DNA from: Ichthyophthirius multifiliis
Lineage: Eukaryota; Ciliophora; Oligohymenophorea; Hymenostomatida
Assembly (NCBI RefSeq): GCF_000220395.1
Contig: NW_004086441.1
Coordinates: 120,485-184,484, forward strand
Direction: 5' to 3'
Length of the DNA: 64,000 nt
Shown: piece after piece, positions 24,001 through 38,373 of the stretch
Position numbering within the stretch: the first letter of the stretch is position 1
Layout: every line of letters starts with the position of its first letter
Made by a program: the position numbers and the translations under genes
The notes under the pieces: model-generated
Databases searched by the model: none
Told to the model about the DNA's origin: nothing
The model's input: the letters and a program-made list of their open reading frames with translations, nothing else

Positions 24001-27000
24001 ATAATTTTCTAATAATAGAAATTTAAAGTATGCATTAAAGTGTTTATATCTGGACAATTTTATATATTTAAATTCTATTAAGATTTTATTTAAGAAATAG
24101 CGAATTATTAAATCGTTTAGGGATGATATTAGAGAATATTACATATGAATTTCATGTCTATATATTCTTAGTTTTATATTATTATGTGTTTCTCAATTAA
24201 AATTTTTGTGTATTTTTAATAATCATATAGCTTTAGTAGAATATGGAATACTTCTTAGATTATTATGCGAGGATATTCTTCAAACTACTATTCTCCTTCT
24301 TCTTCTTCTTTTTGTATTTCTAACGGTTTTTCTGATATTTATTGTTCTTATTTATTTAATATTTTTTAATCGACTTTTTCTGTTGATAAAACAGCACTCT
24401 ACTTGTCTAAATCTTATATAATTTAATCATTCTATTATTTAACTAATAAATCATTATCTTTTATGGACATTGGATTTGATTATAAGAATATTGATTGATT
24501 ATTTTATTCTTTATAAAGTAGACCTGTTGTCTATATATATTTTTATATAGATTTTCCTTAAATAATATCAATAAGTGCTTATTCAATACCTTAAAATATT
24601 TCTTTTTTAATAATTTTTTAAAAAAGCCTTGAATTAAATACTGCCACATTCAACAAATAATCAAAATAAAGATTTTTATTATTAAAAAAGTCATAAACTA
24701 AAGGCACAACTTACTATAAATATCCTTCAAAAAGTCTAACATCATATTTTTCAATAAAAATCTTAAAAAACTCTTCCTATTCGAATTTTTCCAAAAAAAA
24801 CACTTCACTCATATTCATATAATACTAATTGATTTTTTCCCTAATAGAGTTTACTATTTAATCACCTTTTTGACCTAATTCAATTTAAGGGAATCCTCCT
24901 CTAAACTTAAGCCAGTAAAGATTTCTTAAAATTAAATTTTTCTTTGAGTTTTTCACAAATGAAATCTCTTCTTTCTTCATTAATTCCGATTTTACAATTA
25001 AAAGTATATTCTCGGCATAGAACTCCCTATTTTTCCCAAAGATAAGCTCCGAAAGTGCATTGCAAGTTCTTTTTGCTTCTAATTTATTAACTATCTCTAA
25101 CAGTTCTCTGAATAACTTTATACTAGAATTAGTTAAATTATCATTTAAACCGCAAATAAGTTTATGAGAATTCCAATTTAAATATAAAAAGTCTGTATTT
25201 TATTATTATTTATTCTTAAAAATGCCCATAGAATAACTCAAATGTGCTATATCGTATAATTTCAAAGCCTAAATATATATTTATTCTTCTTCTAAAACAC
25301 TCTGTATTTTATGCCTGTCGAAAAATTTTGATAGATAAAAGAATACTTTCGACATTCCGTTTTAAATAGCTTTTTTTAATAAATTAGTATTCGAAAAAAT
25401 CTTGTTCTAAAATCTTTAAATATACTAATTTATATAATTTTCATTAAATTAATGCATAATCATGTTCATCACAATTTTTTTCTCTTCCATAAATTTTTCA
25501 ATTCTATTTGCGTTATTTATAAATACTTTTTTAAATATTTTTTCCGCATAATCAAAGTTTTTAGACTATATGGCCAAAATAGCTATTTTTTCAGCATCTT
25601 CATTATTCATTATATTCAAAAATTATATATTGTCCAAAACTTATTATTATTATTGTTATTATTGTTCGTTTAGTTTATTAGAATATTAATTAGGACTCCT
25701 TATATCAGCACTATTAATTAATTATGACTAAGCCATTTATTATTTTGGTTAATATGATAATTATTGTTATTAAGATTACATTTATTATTATTAAGATTAT
25801 GACAATTAATTATTTACTACGATATCTAATATTATACCTTTAAGTACTAAATAATGTCCTAAAGTCATTTATTAATTCCCTTTTTCGTTTTTCTTTATAT
25901 TTCCTAAACAGCCTTCATATAGTTCATTAAATCTTTGATTCGGAGATAATTAAATGATTAAATTAAGATCAAAATCTTTATATGATGCGCCTTTATCGAT
26001 TAAAATTTTAGTAATAAAACTACTTTAATTATTAAATTAAACCAAAAATTCATTATTTAATTATTTAAATGCATATTCATTTGGTATATAATCGCCTCTT
26101 TAAAATTTTTCAAAGGCTTCTTAAATAACTTCTTTTCCATAAATTTTAATTATTTAAGTAATTAATGCATTTTTATCAACTAAACTATAAACATTATTTC
26201 TTTTTTTTCCCTATTACTTTTATTGTTTTTTTATAGAAAAAATTTCGATTAGAAAATTCACTATTTAGGCCTAGTTTGTGAAAAATTCTTTAGTTAAAAC
26301 TTTATTTATTATACTTTCGCTTGATTTTTTATACATAAAGTATTATTTATTAGCAAATAGTTCTGTCGCGATTATATTTCGGCTTTCAAAACTCATTTTC
26401 TATAAGAAAATTTATTACTTTTTCTACTTTAAAGCATAAAATCAATTTAAGGTTTTTTTCTTAAACATTCTCCTTAAGTAAATCAAACAGATTATCAACA
26501 AATTATTCAATTAAAAATATATTTGTAGTTATTTTCTATTTCATAAATAATACTTATTATTATTTATATTTTTTATATTAATATATATTTTATTTCTTCT
26601 TATTTAAAAGTAAAAGACTTTCCATTTTTTATTCATATTCTTTCCTTTTTTTTATTTCCTTTTCACTTTTTAAATCTTCGTAAGTTTTATCATTTAAAAC
26701 ATTTCCATTTTTTCTTTAAATTATATTCTATTATTAACTTTATAAACCAATTAATATTCTTACAAATCTTTCAAAAATATTATTTGCAATTTAAATCTAT
26801 TCTTGTTTTTCTAAAAAGTATATTTTTTATATAGCATCTTAAAATTATTCCTAGTCTAAACATTTCTATATGGAAATATTTTAGTCATCGACCCATCTTT
26901 CGTTCATTTTACCTTAATTTTTCCAAGCAGAAATAATTAAATCTTAATAATTTTTTTCTTTTAATTTTTATTGACATAAAAAGTTTATTTTAAACAATTC

Positions 27001-28510
27001 TTATTTCTAACAAAGTTAAATTATCTTCTTTCCCCATTCGATTTCTTATAAATTGAAACATTCTCCTGTAAAAATGTTTAAATATAAACTAGAAGATACT
27101 AATTCAGGCATTTCTATACTAAAATTTATCCAGTTTTATATTAATTCTCTATATTAGCCATATTAATATTCTTAAACTGCCTAACAAATCTATTCGACAG
27201 TAATTTTTTGACCTTTTTTATTAGGAAATTATTTCTTCACAGCTTCCATTTTTAACTAATCTAAATATTTAAAAAGGTAAAATCCATGTCTTATTTTTTT
27301 CTAAACCTTAATTTTACAAAGAATCCTCCACAAATCCGGCCAATTATTTCCAAAATATAAATCAAAATTATTTTTCAAAAATAATTATGCTTCCTGGTCT
27401 TCTTGTAAGCTCAAACTATTAATTTTTTCCAAATAAAACTTTGCCCATTTATATTTCTATGTGAATAATTTCAAAGGGAAAAAAGTTATTTTTTATTAAT
27501 TAATTTAATCAGGTTCCATATTTTAAAAAGGGAAAAAAATTGGATTTTTATTATTCTTTTTTCCTTATAAATTATATAAAGTCAAAACTTCTTAAAAACT
27601 AAAAATTTCTAAATCAAAAAGGGCCTAAATCATTTATTTAGAATATGTAATCTTTAACCTATTCACATCTTTTTTTATAATTTTTAATATTTCATCTAAT
27701 TTCTAACTTTTCTAAATAAAATTCTTTAAATTAGCAATATTTATTATCTTTTTATCTAATAAATATATAAATATATAAATATATATATATTAAATAATTA
27801 TTTAAATATATGTATATTATTTTATAATTATATTTATTTTATTTTTATATATTTTATATAATATAATTACCTAAATATTCTTGTTACTATTAATCTTAAA
27901 ATTCTTAATAGCATAAAAATTATAAAAAATACAAGAAATTATTTAAAGCATTATTATATAAAATATACACTAAGAGAACTTTTTAATTACATTTTTATAA
28001 ATTTAAAATCTCCCTAATTTTATCTTAATTATTATCTGAACCTCCTATTTCATAATCAATACTGCTAAAATAATTCATAAATCTATGTGAGATTTTGCTT
28101 TTTAAATTTTTATCTCCTCCCAATATTTTCTAATTATCTAATTAAAAACCCGGATTTTAATAAATGTTTATAATATCATCTTATTAATTTTTCCTCCTTA
28201 AATTCGATTATTCGATTATTATTACATTATTTTTAATAGCGTCCTTATAAAAAGGTACCAATCTTTTATCAATTATACGCTTTATATATATATATTCTAT
28301 TTTATTTTCTTTTATTAATTTAAATAAAATCTCCTTTTTTTAATTATAAAGTTTTTCATCAAATAAAAATTATTATTTAAATTTTAATCCCAAATAACTA
28401 TTTTTATTAATATAATTTTATATAATAAATTATTTTATTTCTTCATCATTACTAGAAATATCTATAAAAATAAATAGAAAAAATATAAAAAAAAAAAATA
28501 TAAAAAATAT

Positions 28511-28561
<51 letters not shown>

Positions 28562-30007
28562 ACTTATTTAATTTCCTTATTTTTTTTATTTTTATTATTA
28601 CAATATAGTTTATTTTGTTACAATTTTAATATTTTTTATTTATTCAATATTAAGAAAATATATCAAACTATTTGACTAAAAGTCTAGAATCTAATTTTTA
28701 TTATTATAAGAGTAATATTTCTTATATTCATTTTCTAAAAATTCTTCTTATTCTTTATCATTTTCCTTTATTTTATTTTCTTTATTTTTTAATATTTATA
28801 TATTTTAAATTTTTTCTTATTTTTAAATACCTTAATCTTCCTCTTTTAAAAGTTTTATCCACAAACTGTTTTTTTTCCACTAATTATTCACTATATAATC
28901 AACTTAAAATACATATTTTTAAAGTTATTTTTTTTCTTATTTATATTAGCATTTTATTAATTTCTCGACATTTTTTTATTAAATATAGATTATTTCTTAC
29001 AAATCTAATTAACTTAAGATATTACATAAGCAATTTTCATCTTCTATCAATTAAATCATCATACTATTGTATAAACTAGAAAGTTTATATTCTATAAGTT
29101 TTGCATATACATATGAATACTTATATAAGCAATTCATTTGATTAACTCTATCAATTAAAAATAATAAGACCTATTTATTTTTCAAACTCAAATTAAAAAG
29201 AGACAAAAAAAAACTCCTTTTTATAAATTCTTCGGTATTTTATAAAGGAAACTCAGGTACAATAAGAGTCAAATACTAAAATTTGATTGCCTATTTTAAT
29301 TTCAGATAATATTATAAAGGGAAAATTCCTTGTTTGCTTTCTTAATTTTTTAATTCATTTATTGTCTGTTTTGGAAGTTTTTCTAAAATTTAGTCAATGT
29401 CAGCAATTTTATTTTGAAATAAAAAATGAAGAATATTTTAGTTTGTATCATTTTGGAAGCTCTTGATTATGTTTTTATTACAGTTTTTCATAAAATTAAG
29501 TATTTATTAAGTATTTCCTTTCTTAAAAAGTAATAGTCCAGGTGTATTTCCGGAAATATCTTTTTACAAAAACATAAATTTGCATTATTTATATCTTTCT
29601 ATAAACATATTTAACTAGTTTTTATTATAATAATATATATAAAATTTTATAAAATTGTTTTATTATACATTTTTTTAATTAAGTATTGCATTATGTATTA
29701 AATTAAAATATCTAATATCATTACGATTTAATTTTTTGCTTTTTCTTCCTTTAGAAATATCACTATTTCCAAATACTATACATTAGAATTAATTATTTTC
29801 GAATTCTGCTGGGATTTCAAATTTATCAAAATATTTAAATTATTTTGCATAATTGTTCAAATGATATTATTTAATTTAATTTTGAATAACAGTATTTAAT
29901 CCATCGGGTTCATTTTTTAAAACATTTAAAAATTATAAAGAAAATTAACTAGATGCTTCATTGTCATATTAATGAACTATTAAACATATATATATATATA
30001 AAATATA

Positions 30008-30046
<39 letters not shown>

Positions 30047-31539
30047 AAATATATATATATTAATATATATATATATTATTTATACATTTTCCAATAAAAT
30101 TATCAAATGAAGTTTTTTTTTGATCAAATGATCTCGTTAATATTTATGAGTTTTTAATATTATTACTATAATCTTCACTGGGTTATGCACATAACGAAAC
30201 AAAATTCATTCTATTAAAATACTTATTTATTTTATTTACAAAACAAATAAAGAATTTTCTTTCTTTCTAAAACAAATGAGCTATTTATTAATATCCTCTA
30301 AAAGTTTCTACAGAAATAAATTTTCTAAATTCAATATCATTTTAAAACTTGTTAGCTAAAAAATATAAATAATAATATATAATATATATTAAAATAAACC
30401 TGTTTATTAATAAATAAAATCCAATAAAGCCAAATCTCTAATAATAATAGCTAATGACGTCAAACTTTCCGCATATACATCATCATATTAAAGAAACATT
30501 TTTTTAAGAACTTCCTAATTTTTAACTCCTAATTCTTCCAAAACCTCTATAGCTTCTTTACTAATTTAACTAGGTCTTTATTTTTACACAAGTACAATAT
30601 TATATTTACATTTACTATTTTTAATAAACTCTTTTCCTTTATTATTCACCTATTAATTATAATTATAAGAAACAACATCTTATACATTAAACTCTGACTC
30701 TTTCTCTACCAATTATACAACAAATTAGGACATTTATTTCTTATCGATTTTTCCTTCACATTAATTTCCAAAAATTCGACTATAATTACCTACAGAATCC
30801 TACATAATGGTACCAGAATGAATATTATAAAAACTTGATATAGAAACTTATATTGGCTATTCTTTTTTTCTTTTTCCTTCCAAAGTAATTTTTATAGATT
30901 AATCTTCGAAATATGGATCATTTAAGATTTAATAAAATTTACTCCTTTTCATTTTTAAGTCTATTTCGTTCTTTTTAGTTCTTTTTATAGAACTCCATTA
31001 TCCACTCAACATCTCTTCAGAAAGCATCAAATCTCCATAAAAACTAGAAGGAATTGCCTATAAAAAGCTAATTATCATAGGTCTTTCTATAGGAATTTTA
31101 GAAGAATCCCCAGTATACCAAGAATCATCTTTTAATATTCTTTATCTTTCTAATATAAATAAAAAAATATATTATATACTTTTTTTTATTTATCTAAAAA
31201 TAAAATAAAATTACTTTATTAAGGGCCTGCTAAATGAAAACATGGACATCCATAAGTATAAGAAATATTATTAAATTATTTATTTCTTTAACGAATATTT
31301 TTTAGTTGTTAAACAGATCGTACGTCTTTTACTAATCCTCCATATACATTCATAAAATATTCTTAATTTAATAATTTAGATTACTTTAATAAATTTGATT
31401 GTTATTTTAGTTAGAATGATTCTTTTCTAATTGTACTATTTAAGAGAAGAGAAGATTTATTTTATGTCTAATTCATATAAAATGAATTACTAACTAAACT
31501 TTACTTTACTAAAGCTAAATCAGGATTTTTAGTACTCAT
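21074..31539 (-). CDS. Giant ankyrin-containing protein (>3,000 aa) with about four apparent frame breaks
   Basis: Starts at ATG 31539 (MSTKNPDLALVKQSLVSNSF). Exons 31215-31539, 30400-31149, 30086-30355, 29669-29976, 28564-29614 and 27871-28461, then one from 27755, join with closed phases over six GT..AG introns (53-183 bp). That frame meets TGA at 26386-26388, but open reading resumes at once in another frame overlapping it (SFESRNIIATELFANKQYF) and runs, with breaks near 25912, 23578 and 23454, to TGA at 21074. Ankyrin-type units occur near 29300-29560 (DISGNTPGLLLFKKGN; NQNILHFLFQNKIADID). The rest is mainly helical, with polyQ near 25640-25700, an EEEE patch near 24305 and an Asn/Lys-rich tail. 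No membrane segments or catalytic motif recognised. Alternatives: two or three adjacent genes, or a decaying gene. Confidence 0.6.
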
Positions 31540-31830
31540 TTTTTTTAAAGTATACTTTTTTTATTTTATTATTTTTTTAATTTTAATAAAATAAAAATTA
31601 AATTAAAATATTTAATAAATGGAAGTTTTTTTTTTAATGTTAGAAATAATATAAAAAAATAATTTATTTTATTTATAAATATTTAATATCACTTTTAATA
31701 TTTATTTGATTAAATTATAAATTTTATTTTATTTAATTAAATTGTAATTAATATATATAAAAATAATAATATAAAAGAAAATAATAGAAATAATATATAA
31801 TAATAATTTGAAGTAATACAAAAATATATT

Positions 31831-31867
<37 letters not shown>

Positions 31868-33291
31868 TATATAATTATATATATATCTAAAAAAAAAAAA
31901 TTTTCCTCAATATCATATTAATTTTTTTTTTTTTTTTTTTTTTTTATTTGAAATAATAATGGTATATATTATTTATTATACATAACTATTTATTTAAATA
32001 TTTATTCTTACTGAGTATTTACAATATGTTAAATTTATTTTTTTATATTTTTCATACAAAATTATTATAATTATTCTTTTATATTAATATGTTTATTTTA
32101 ATTTTTGTATAAATAGAATATTATTCTGTTTGTTATATATCAAAATATTCATATTTTTAAAGTTATATCATATATTTTTACCATTTTTATGTTATTATTA
32201 CAAATTTTTAAATTTAAATTATATTTTAAAATATTTAAATAAAATAAAAAAATGTTAATAATTATAATAATAATATTAAAAATGTTAATGTATTATTTAT
32301 TATTTAAATCAAATATATAATAATTACTTTTTTTTAATATAATTTTATATATATTTTTATATTTTTTTATATAATTTGAATTTTTAAATTAATTATTAAT
32401 TTATTTTTTTAATTTAATATTTTTATTTAGAGTAATCTATTTTTTTTAATATATTAATTTTCTCATTTTATATTTTATTTTAAAAAAAAACTTAATTGAA
32501 GTCATTAAAGATCTCTACTTTTTTATTGAATTTTTCAAAAATGAATTAAATTTTAAAAATTAATATAAATATACTTAAAATCTAGCTAGCAGTATTAATT
32601 TTAATATTTTTTTAAAAAGAAATTAACTTATTTATTCTATTCTTAATAATATTAAAATATTTATATATATCATTAATTGTTTCTAATACATTATTTTTCT
32701 AAATATATAATACTATTCATAATTTAATAATTATATAAAAAAATTTAACTTACTAAATTATTTTTTAAGTTCAATTTTTAATTAATGATAATACTTATAA
32801 TATCTTATAAAATTTTGCTTAAAAATCAAATATTATTTATAATTTAATAATTAAATTATTCTTTTTTTATGTGTATAAAAAAAAAATTATTTAAGAATTT
32901 ATTAAAAATAACAAGAATATAAAAAAAAATTTAATCTTTAATTTATATATTAGAACTTATAATTATTAATACATCAATTTTTATTTAATTCAACTATATT
33001 TTAAATAATATATTGATTAAAAAATATTTATTATATAAAATATTTTCGTATTATTAATTTTAATATATTTATTAAAATAAAAAAACATTAATTAATTTAA
33101 ATTTTATCTATAAAATATTTTTAACGTTATATAAACAGCTAATTTATTTATTTTTTATGTAATTATTTTTTTGAAAACTTAATCATAAAAAAAAAAAAAA
33201 AAAAAAATCTTAATACCGCCTATTTTTATATTATAATTAAGTTTTAAAATAAAATATAATAAAAACACATATATATTCATTTATTTAATTT
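31540..33291. other. Intergenic, A/T-rich
   Basis: Dominated by short A/T runs, (TA)n at about 31840-31885, poly-T at 31922-31945 and poly-A at 33188-33206. No convincing open frame on either strand. Confidence 0.6.
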
Positions 33292-34530
33292 TCATTATTA
33301 TTATTTAATTTTAATTTCTTATTATATAATATTACTCTATTAACATAATTACTTTATATCTAAATCAGTTTCATTTTCAAGCCATTTAACTCTTTTACTA
33401 TCTTCCCAAAGACCTATTTTAATAGATCCATCTGGTAGAATGTATTTACCTTTTCCGTGTTATCTTATATAATATATAAAATAAAAAACTACTATTTAAA
33501 ATAAAAAAACCTTCCATAAGCCCAAAAGCCTTCATATTTTCTTCCATCAGCCCACGAATAAATACCAAAACCATGTTTTTTATCATATTAATATTCCCCC
33601 TCATATTTTCTTCCATCTTTCCAAGTATAAAAGCCTTTTCCATGCATATTATTATTTAGCCAATTTCCCTATATATAAAAAATATAAAAACCTATTTAAA
33701 TTATATATTTTTTTTTCAAAAAAAAAAATAAAAAACTTCATATTTTCTTCCATCTAACCATGTATAAGAACCATAACCAGATATTCTTAAAAAAATAAAA
33801 AAAATAAACAGAAAATGAAATAAAAAATACCTATTATCTTCCCAATTTCCAACATATTTAGAAGAATCACTCCAAATATAAGTACCATTCCCATTTTTTT
33901 CCCATCCTTATAATAACCTTCATATTTAGATCCATCAGCCCATATTTCAACTCCATAACCATGTTAAAGATCATCTTTCCATTCACCTTTATATTATTTA
34001 TTTAAATAATAGATTTTATTTTTTTAAATAAAAACCTTCATAAGTAGCACCATTAACATGTATATAAGTTCCATATCCATTAGCCTTATCATCAAACCAT
34101 TATCCTTCGAAAATATCGCCATCAACATGCCAAAATTTTCCTTTACCATTAGCTTTATTTTCTTTCCATTCACCTGTAATAAAAAATATAATAAATAAAG
34201 ATTTTTTTTTTTTTATAATATATAAACCTTCATATCTAGCTCCGTCAGCCCATGTTTGAATTCCAAATCCATCTCTTTGATTATCTATAAATAAAAAATA
34301 CATAAATTAAAATAAAATTTAAAAACAAAAAATACCTATCCATTCGCCAGAATAAATAGCTCCACTTTTAAACTAATAAGCTTATCGATACTCTCTTTTT
34401 AAATTTTAGTTAGTAATTACAGTTAATATTTAACTATCGTTATTATTATATTATTATAATTATATTTATAATTATGATTATTATGATTATTATGATTGTT
34501 ATAATTATTATGATTATTATGATTGTTATA

Positions 34531-34574
<44 letters not shown>

Positions 34575-35044
34575 AATTAATTTTCTTATATTTAATAATC
34601 TTTCATTTTATTTTCTTAATTATTTATATTTAAAATTTATTTTTTAGCATCTTTATCATTTTCTCCTTTTTCTAATTTTTCATCCTTAATATTTACTTGT
34701 TTATTTTCTTCAGTTATTTAAGTAGGTTGAAATGTTATAGTTTCTATATATACATTTTATTAATTTTTTTCATCTTCATATTTATTTTAAGATTATGTAT
34801 CATTAAATTAATATTTAAAATACAAACTATTATTACTGCTATCTTCGTTTTCATAATTATTTTTTTCATAGTTTTTATTTTTTTATTAAATTATTTATTT
34901 TTTACTATTGTTTTAAATTTATTCTTATTATTTTGGATCTTAATATAAAACTGCTGTACCTCCATCATTTTCTATATCTTATTCGGTTTTTATTTCTGCT
35001 TGATTATTTGCTTAACAACATGCTGTAGAGCATTCTTGTCCCAT
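33292..35044 (-). CDS. MORN-repeat protein with N-terminal acylation signal
   Basis: Starts at ATG 35044 with MGQECSTACCQANNQ and ends at TGA 33292. Gly2 with Cys5, Cys9 and Cys10 is a classic N-myristoylation/palmitoylation context, predicting membrane tethering. A 190-residue acidic, Asn/Gln-rich region with a long polyQ/QQS tract (34435-34575) follows. Then come about eight MORN units spread over several short exons: GAIYSGEW, GFGIQTWADGARYEG, ANGKGKFWHVDGDIFEG, ANGYGTYIHVNGATYEG, HGYGVEIWADGSKYEG, GTYIWSDSSKYVGNWED, GKGFYTWKDGRKYEGEYQ, HGFGIYSWADGRKYEGFW. The last unit is spliced to HGKGKYILPDGSIKIGLWED. MORN repeats bind membranes or scaffold cortical structures. Exon borders inside the repeat part were read only approximately. 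Some exons begin at almost the same MORN position, so exon duplication is plausible. Confidence 0.85.
34435..34575 (-). repeat. TAA/TGATTA triplet tract encoding polyQ/QQS
   Basis: (ATT)n and ATGATT repeats on the plus strand. In the MORN gene frame they read as Gln runs interrupted by Ser and Leu. A pure (ATT)13-like run lies at about 34533-34572. Confidence 0.85.
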
Positions 35045-37593
35045 TCTTTTTTTTTTTCTTTTTTTTTTAAAAAAAGTAGAAATATATTTTTTGTTAATTA
35101 AATAAATAAACAAAAAACAATGTGTTAATTTATTTATATTTATAAATTTTTTAATTCTTATTTTTTATTTTTTTTTTAATTCAGTTAATTATTTTTCGCT
35201 TCATTTTTGATATAAAATTTATTTATTTATATTAATAATTAAACTAATAATAATCTTTGGAGCTTTTTAATTTAAAATTTTAAAATTAAGTTTATTATTT
35301 TCATTTAATTATATATAAAAAATAAGTAGTACAATCACGAAGTTTTAATTAAATTCCTTTCGTCAAATATTTATTTTAAAAAAATAGGAATTCTTTGTTT
35401 ACTAACTTTTAGATTTCTAAGATAATAAAAATAAATATATAAAAAGTAATAATAAAAATAAACTTTTCATATTTTATAATAGGACCACAATATTCAATTT
35501 TTTAAACAATTTATTTTATATTTTTATGTTTATTCTATAATAATTTATTATAAAAAAAATTCTCATCTTTTAAATATTATTAATTTTATAATTTATCATT
35601 TAATTAATTTCTCTTGAATCTTTTAATATACAATTAATTATAATCACTTACTTTTTTTATATTTTGAATGTTGAATTTTGTTTATTTCTATTAAAGATTA
35701 AATAATGTATTATCTTTTTTAAAGGTTTTTATATTATAAAATTGTTTCTTTCTTGTATTATATTGTTTTTAATTATTGGATATTAATTTTAATGGATATC
35801 GGAAAAATCTATTAATTATTTTTAACATACTTATCTTAATTTACTTTGTAAAGTATTTGCTCTTTTCCTTTCCTATTATATTTTTCTATCATAAAAAGTT
35901 AACTTTTCTTAAGATGTAGATAATCTGTTGAATCTCAAATAATTATATAAATCTTCATCCATTAATTTAACCAAAAAAATATATGTTTATATGTTTTTTT
36001 TTTATATGTACAAATATAAATTAAATTTTATTTATTAGTCTTTTTTAATATAATTATTAAAAATTTTAATTATAGTTTTTTGCTTTTTACTGATTTTTTT
36101 TTAAAAAAGCTCAATTTACAAAAATATATAGAGGAAAAAAAAAAATGAAAAAAATTGCATTTTTTTGATATTCAAATAAATTTTTCTTAAAATATAATAT
36201 TATAGAAAAAATAGAAAAACTACATTAAAAAGTAAAGTATATATAATTAAAATTTATATATATATATTTTATTGTTTTCATAAATTAAAAATTATATATC
36301 GAAATTCTTAAAAAAATCAACATTTTTAAAATTCAAAACGATCTTAAGTTTTTCAAAGAATTTTTTTCTGTTAATTTTAATATAAATCAATTTTTCGTCC
36401 CCCCCCCCCTTCGAAATCCTCAAAAAATCGAAAGTTGAAATTATTAATTAACATTTTTAAAACCTCGAAATATTATTACTTCTATTTAGGTTATTTATTT
36501 AAAAAAATATTAATCCGAATAACATTAAATCATAATTTAAGAGACACATTAACCAAATTTATTTAAATTTTTATTTTCTTCTTTTAAATTAATTATAATT
36601 TCTTATAAATATTTCATTTCATTTACTATTTAAAATTTTATAAATTTAATATGAATAATAATAAAGCTTATTTTATATTTTTGAACTAAAAAATATTCTT
36701 ATTATTATTATATATTTTTAAAAAAAAATCGATTATTTTGAAAAGTATAATTATTATGTTTAGTTTATTCCATTAAAACTTAATATTTTTTTCGACAAAA
36801 TTTCTTTATTTAATTTTCTGTTCTTTAAAGCTTATTATATATTTAGAATTCATTTTATATATTAATATATTTTTTCATTTAATTAAAAAAAAATATTTAA
36901 TTTAATTTAAATATTTAATTTCAATTAAAACTAGCGCATATTTTCTTTATTCCTTCTTTAATTTTAATAATTATATATTTTTTTTTTTCTAAAGCCTATT
37001 ATAATTATGTATTTGATTTTATAGTTAATCTTTTAATTTATTAATTAGTTTATGTTATTTTATTAATTTTCTTACGAATTTTCGAATGAATATTCATATT
37101 ATTGATCCCTAATTTAATGTATTATCTATTATTTAGTTATAAATAATTTATTTTGATATATCTCTTAGAGATTTAATTATATTTTAAGTTTAATAATTCG
37201 TAAAATATATGCATTATTTTATAAGTTTACTAACTTTTTTTTTGTATCTTTTTCAATTTTTTATACGTAAAAATATAATTTTATATTAAATTTTTATTTT
37301 TTTATTTAATTTGTTAAAATAGTCTTATATTTATTTAAATTTAATAATATTATTTTTTGGTAATTTTCATATTTAATTTTATTATTTAAATAAAGATTTA
37401 TTATATAATAATACAAAAATATAAGAATAAAAAGAATATTTATATAAAAATATCAAATTTAATTTATTTTTTTATAAAAATAAATCATCAAATATAGATT
37501 TATATAAACAAAAAAGATATTTATATATTATTCTTTCTTATAATTTTTAATTTTTTAATCTAATAGTTTACAATTAAGTAGAATTTAATCTTT
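35045..37593. other. Intergenic, A/T-rich, with an isolated poly-C tract
   Basis: No gene supported. The notable item is a run of ten C at 36399-36408, flanked by mixed sequence (TTTTCGT...TTCGAAATCC). Confidence 0.5.
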
Positions 37594-38166
37594 TCAAAAT
37601 TATTTTATTTTCTAATATACAGTAGTTTATTTATTTTACAAAAAAATATTTACAATAAATATATTAATTTCTTAATCTTTATTTTTTTAAATTAATTTAC
37701 TATTTTAATATTTTAATATTTGAATTCCAGAAAAATTTAGTTTTATATAAATCTATATTTTATTAGTTTATAAATTAATTCTATTTTTATAATTTTATAA
37801 TAATTCGAACTAATTTTACTATTATATATTAATTATAATTTAAAATAAAGCTATTATTAATACTAATACTGCTATTAAAATTAAAAAGAGTATTATTTTA
37901 TTTTGATGTATTATATATACTTTTCTAAAATTGTTATTTCGATTAACTTTTTGTATTTGTTTTAACTCTCTCTGTTTTTTTGTTATCAAAGGATTTAATG
38001 TATTTTTCTATTTTTATATATTTCTTTATTTCTCGGATTATATTCTTATTTTAATTATCTAAAATGAAATTAATATATTATTTGTTTAACTATTAAGTAT
38101 TTTTATTACTAAAATTTCTTTATGTGTTTTATTTAAAATTGCATTATAAGTTCTTCTTCTCTTCAT
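37594..38166 (-). CDS. Possible tail-anchored or single-pass membrane ORF
   Basis: Open from ATG 38166 (MKRRRTYNAILNKTHKEILV) to TGA 37594 under the ciliate code. A basic helical region (TKKQRELKQIQKVNRNNN) is followed by a clean hydrophobic helix (KIILFLILIAVLVLIIALF) at about 37850-37905. The layout resembles a SNARE-like tail-anchored protein, but no SNARE zero-layer residue can be assigned. A second frame over the same DNA is also open and protein-like (IREIKKYIKIEKYIKSFDNK), so the correct frame is uncertain. Confidence 0.25.
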
Positions 38167-38373
38167 TTATTTTATTCTCCCCCCCCCAATTAAGTTTATG
38201 TCCTTTAATTTATTTAATTTAATAATAAATATTTTACATAAAAATAAATTTTTTGTTATTAATTATGTTTTATTTCTCATTTTTGTTATTTTTAACTAAA
38301 ATATTTTGTATATAATAATAATAAAAATTAAAAAAAAAAAAAATTAATTTAAAAACGTGTAATTATAAAAAAA

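Noticed and set aside
24206-24421. Hydrophobic plus-strand ORF
   Set aside because: Antisense of the giant gene; the minus frame (KEEEEGEQQFEEYPRI) is continuous for kilobases around it.
21074-31539. Identity as an IP3-receptor, TRPM channel or RNA-dependent RNA polymerase
   Set aside because: Scattered resemblance only; no MIR domains, channel helices or catalytic Asp cluster were found.
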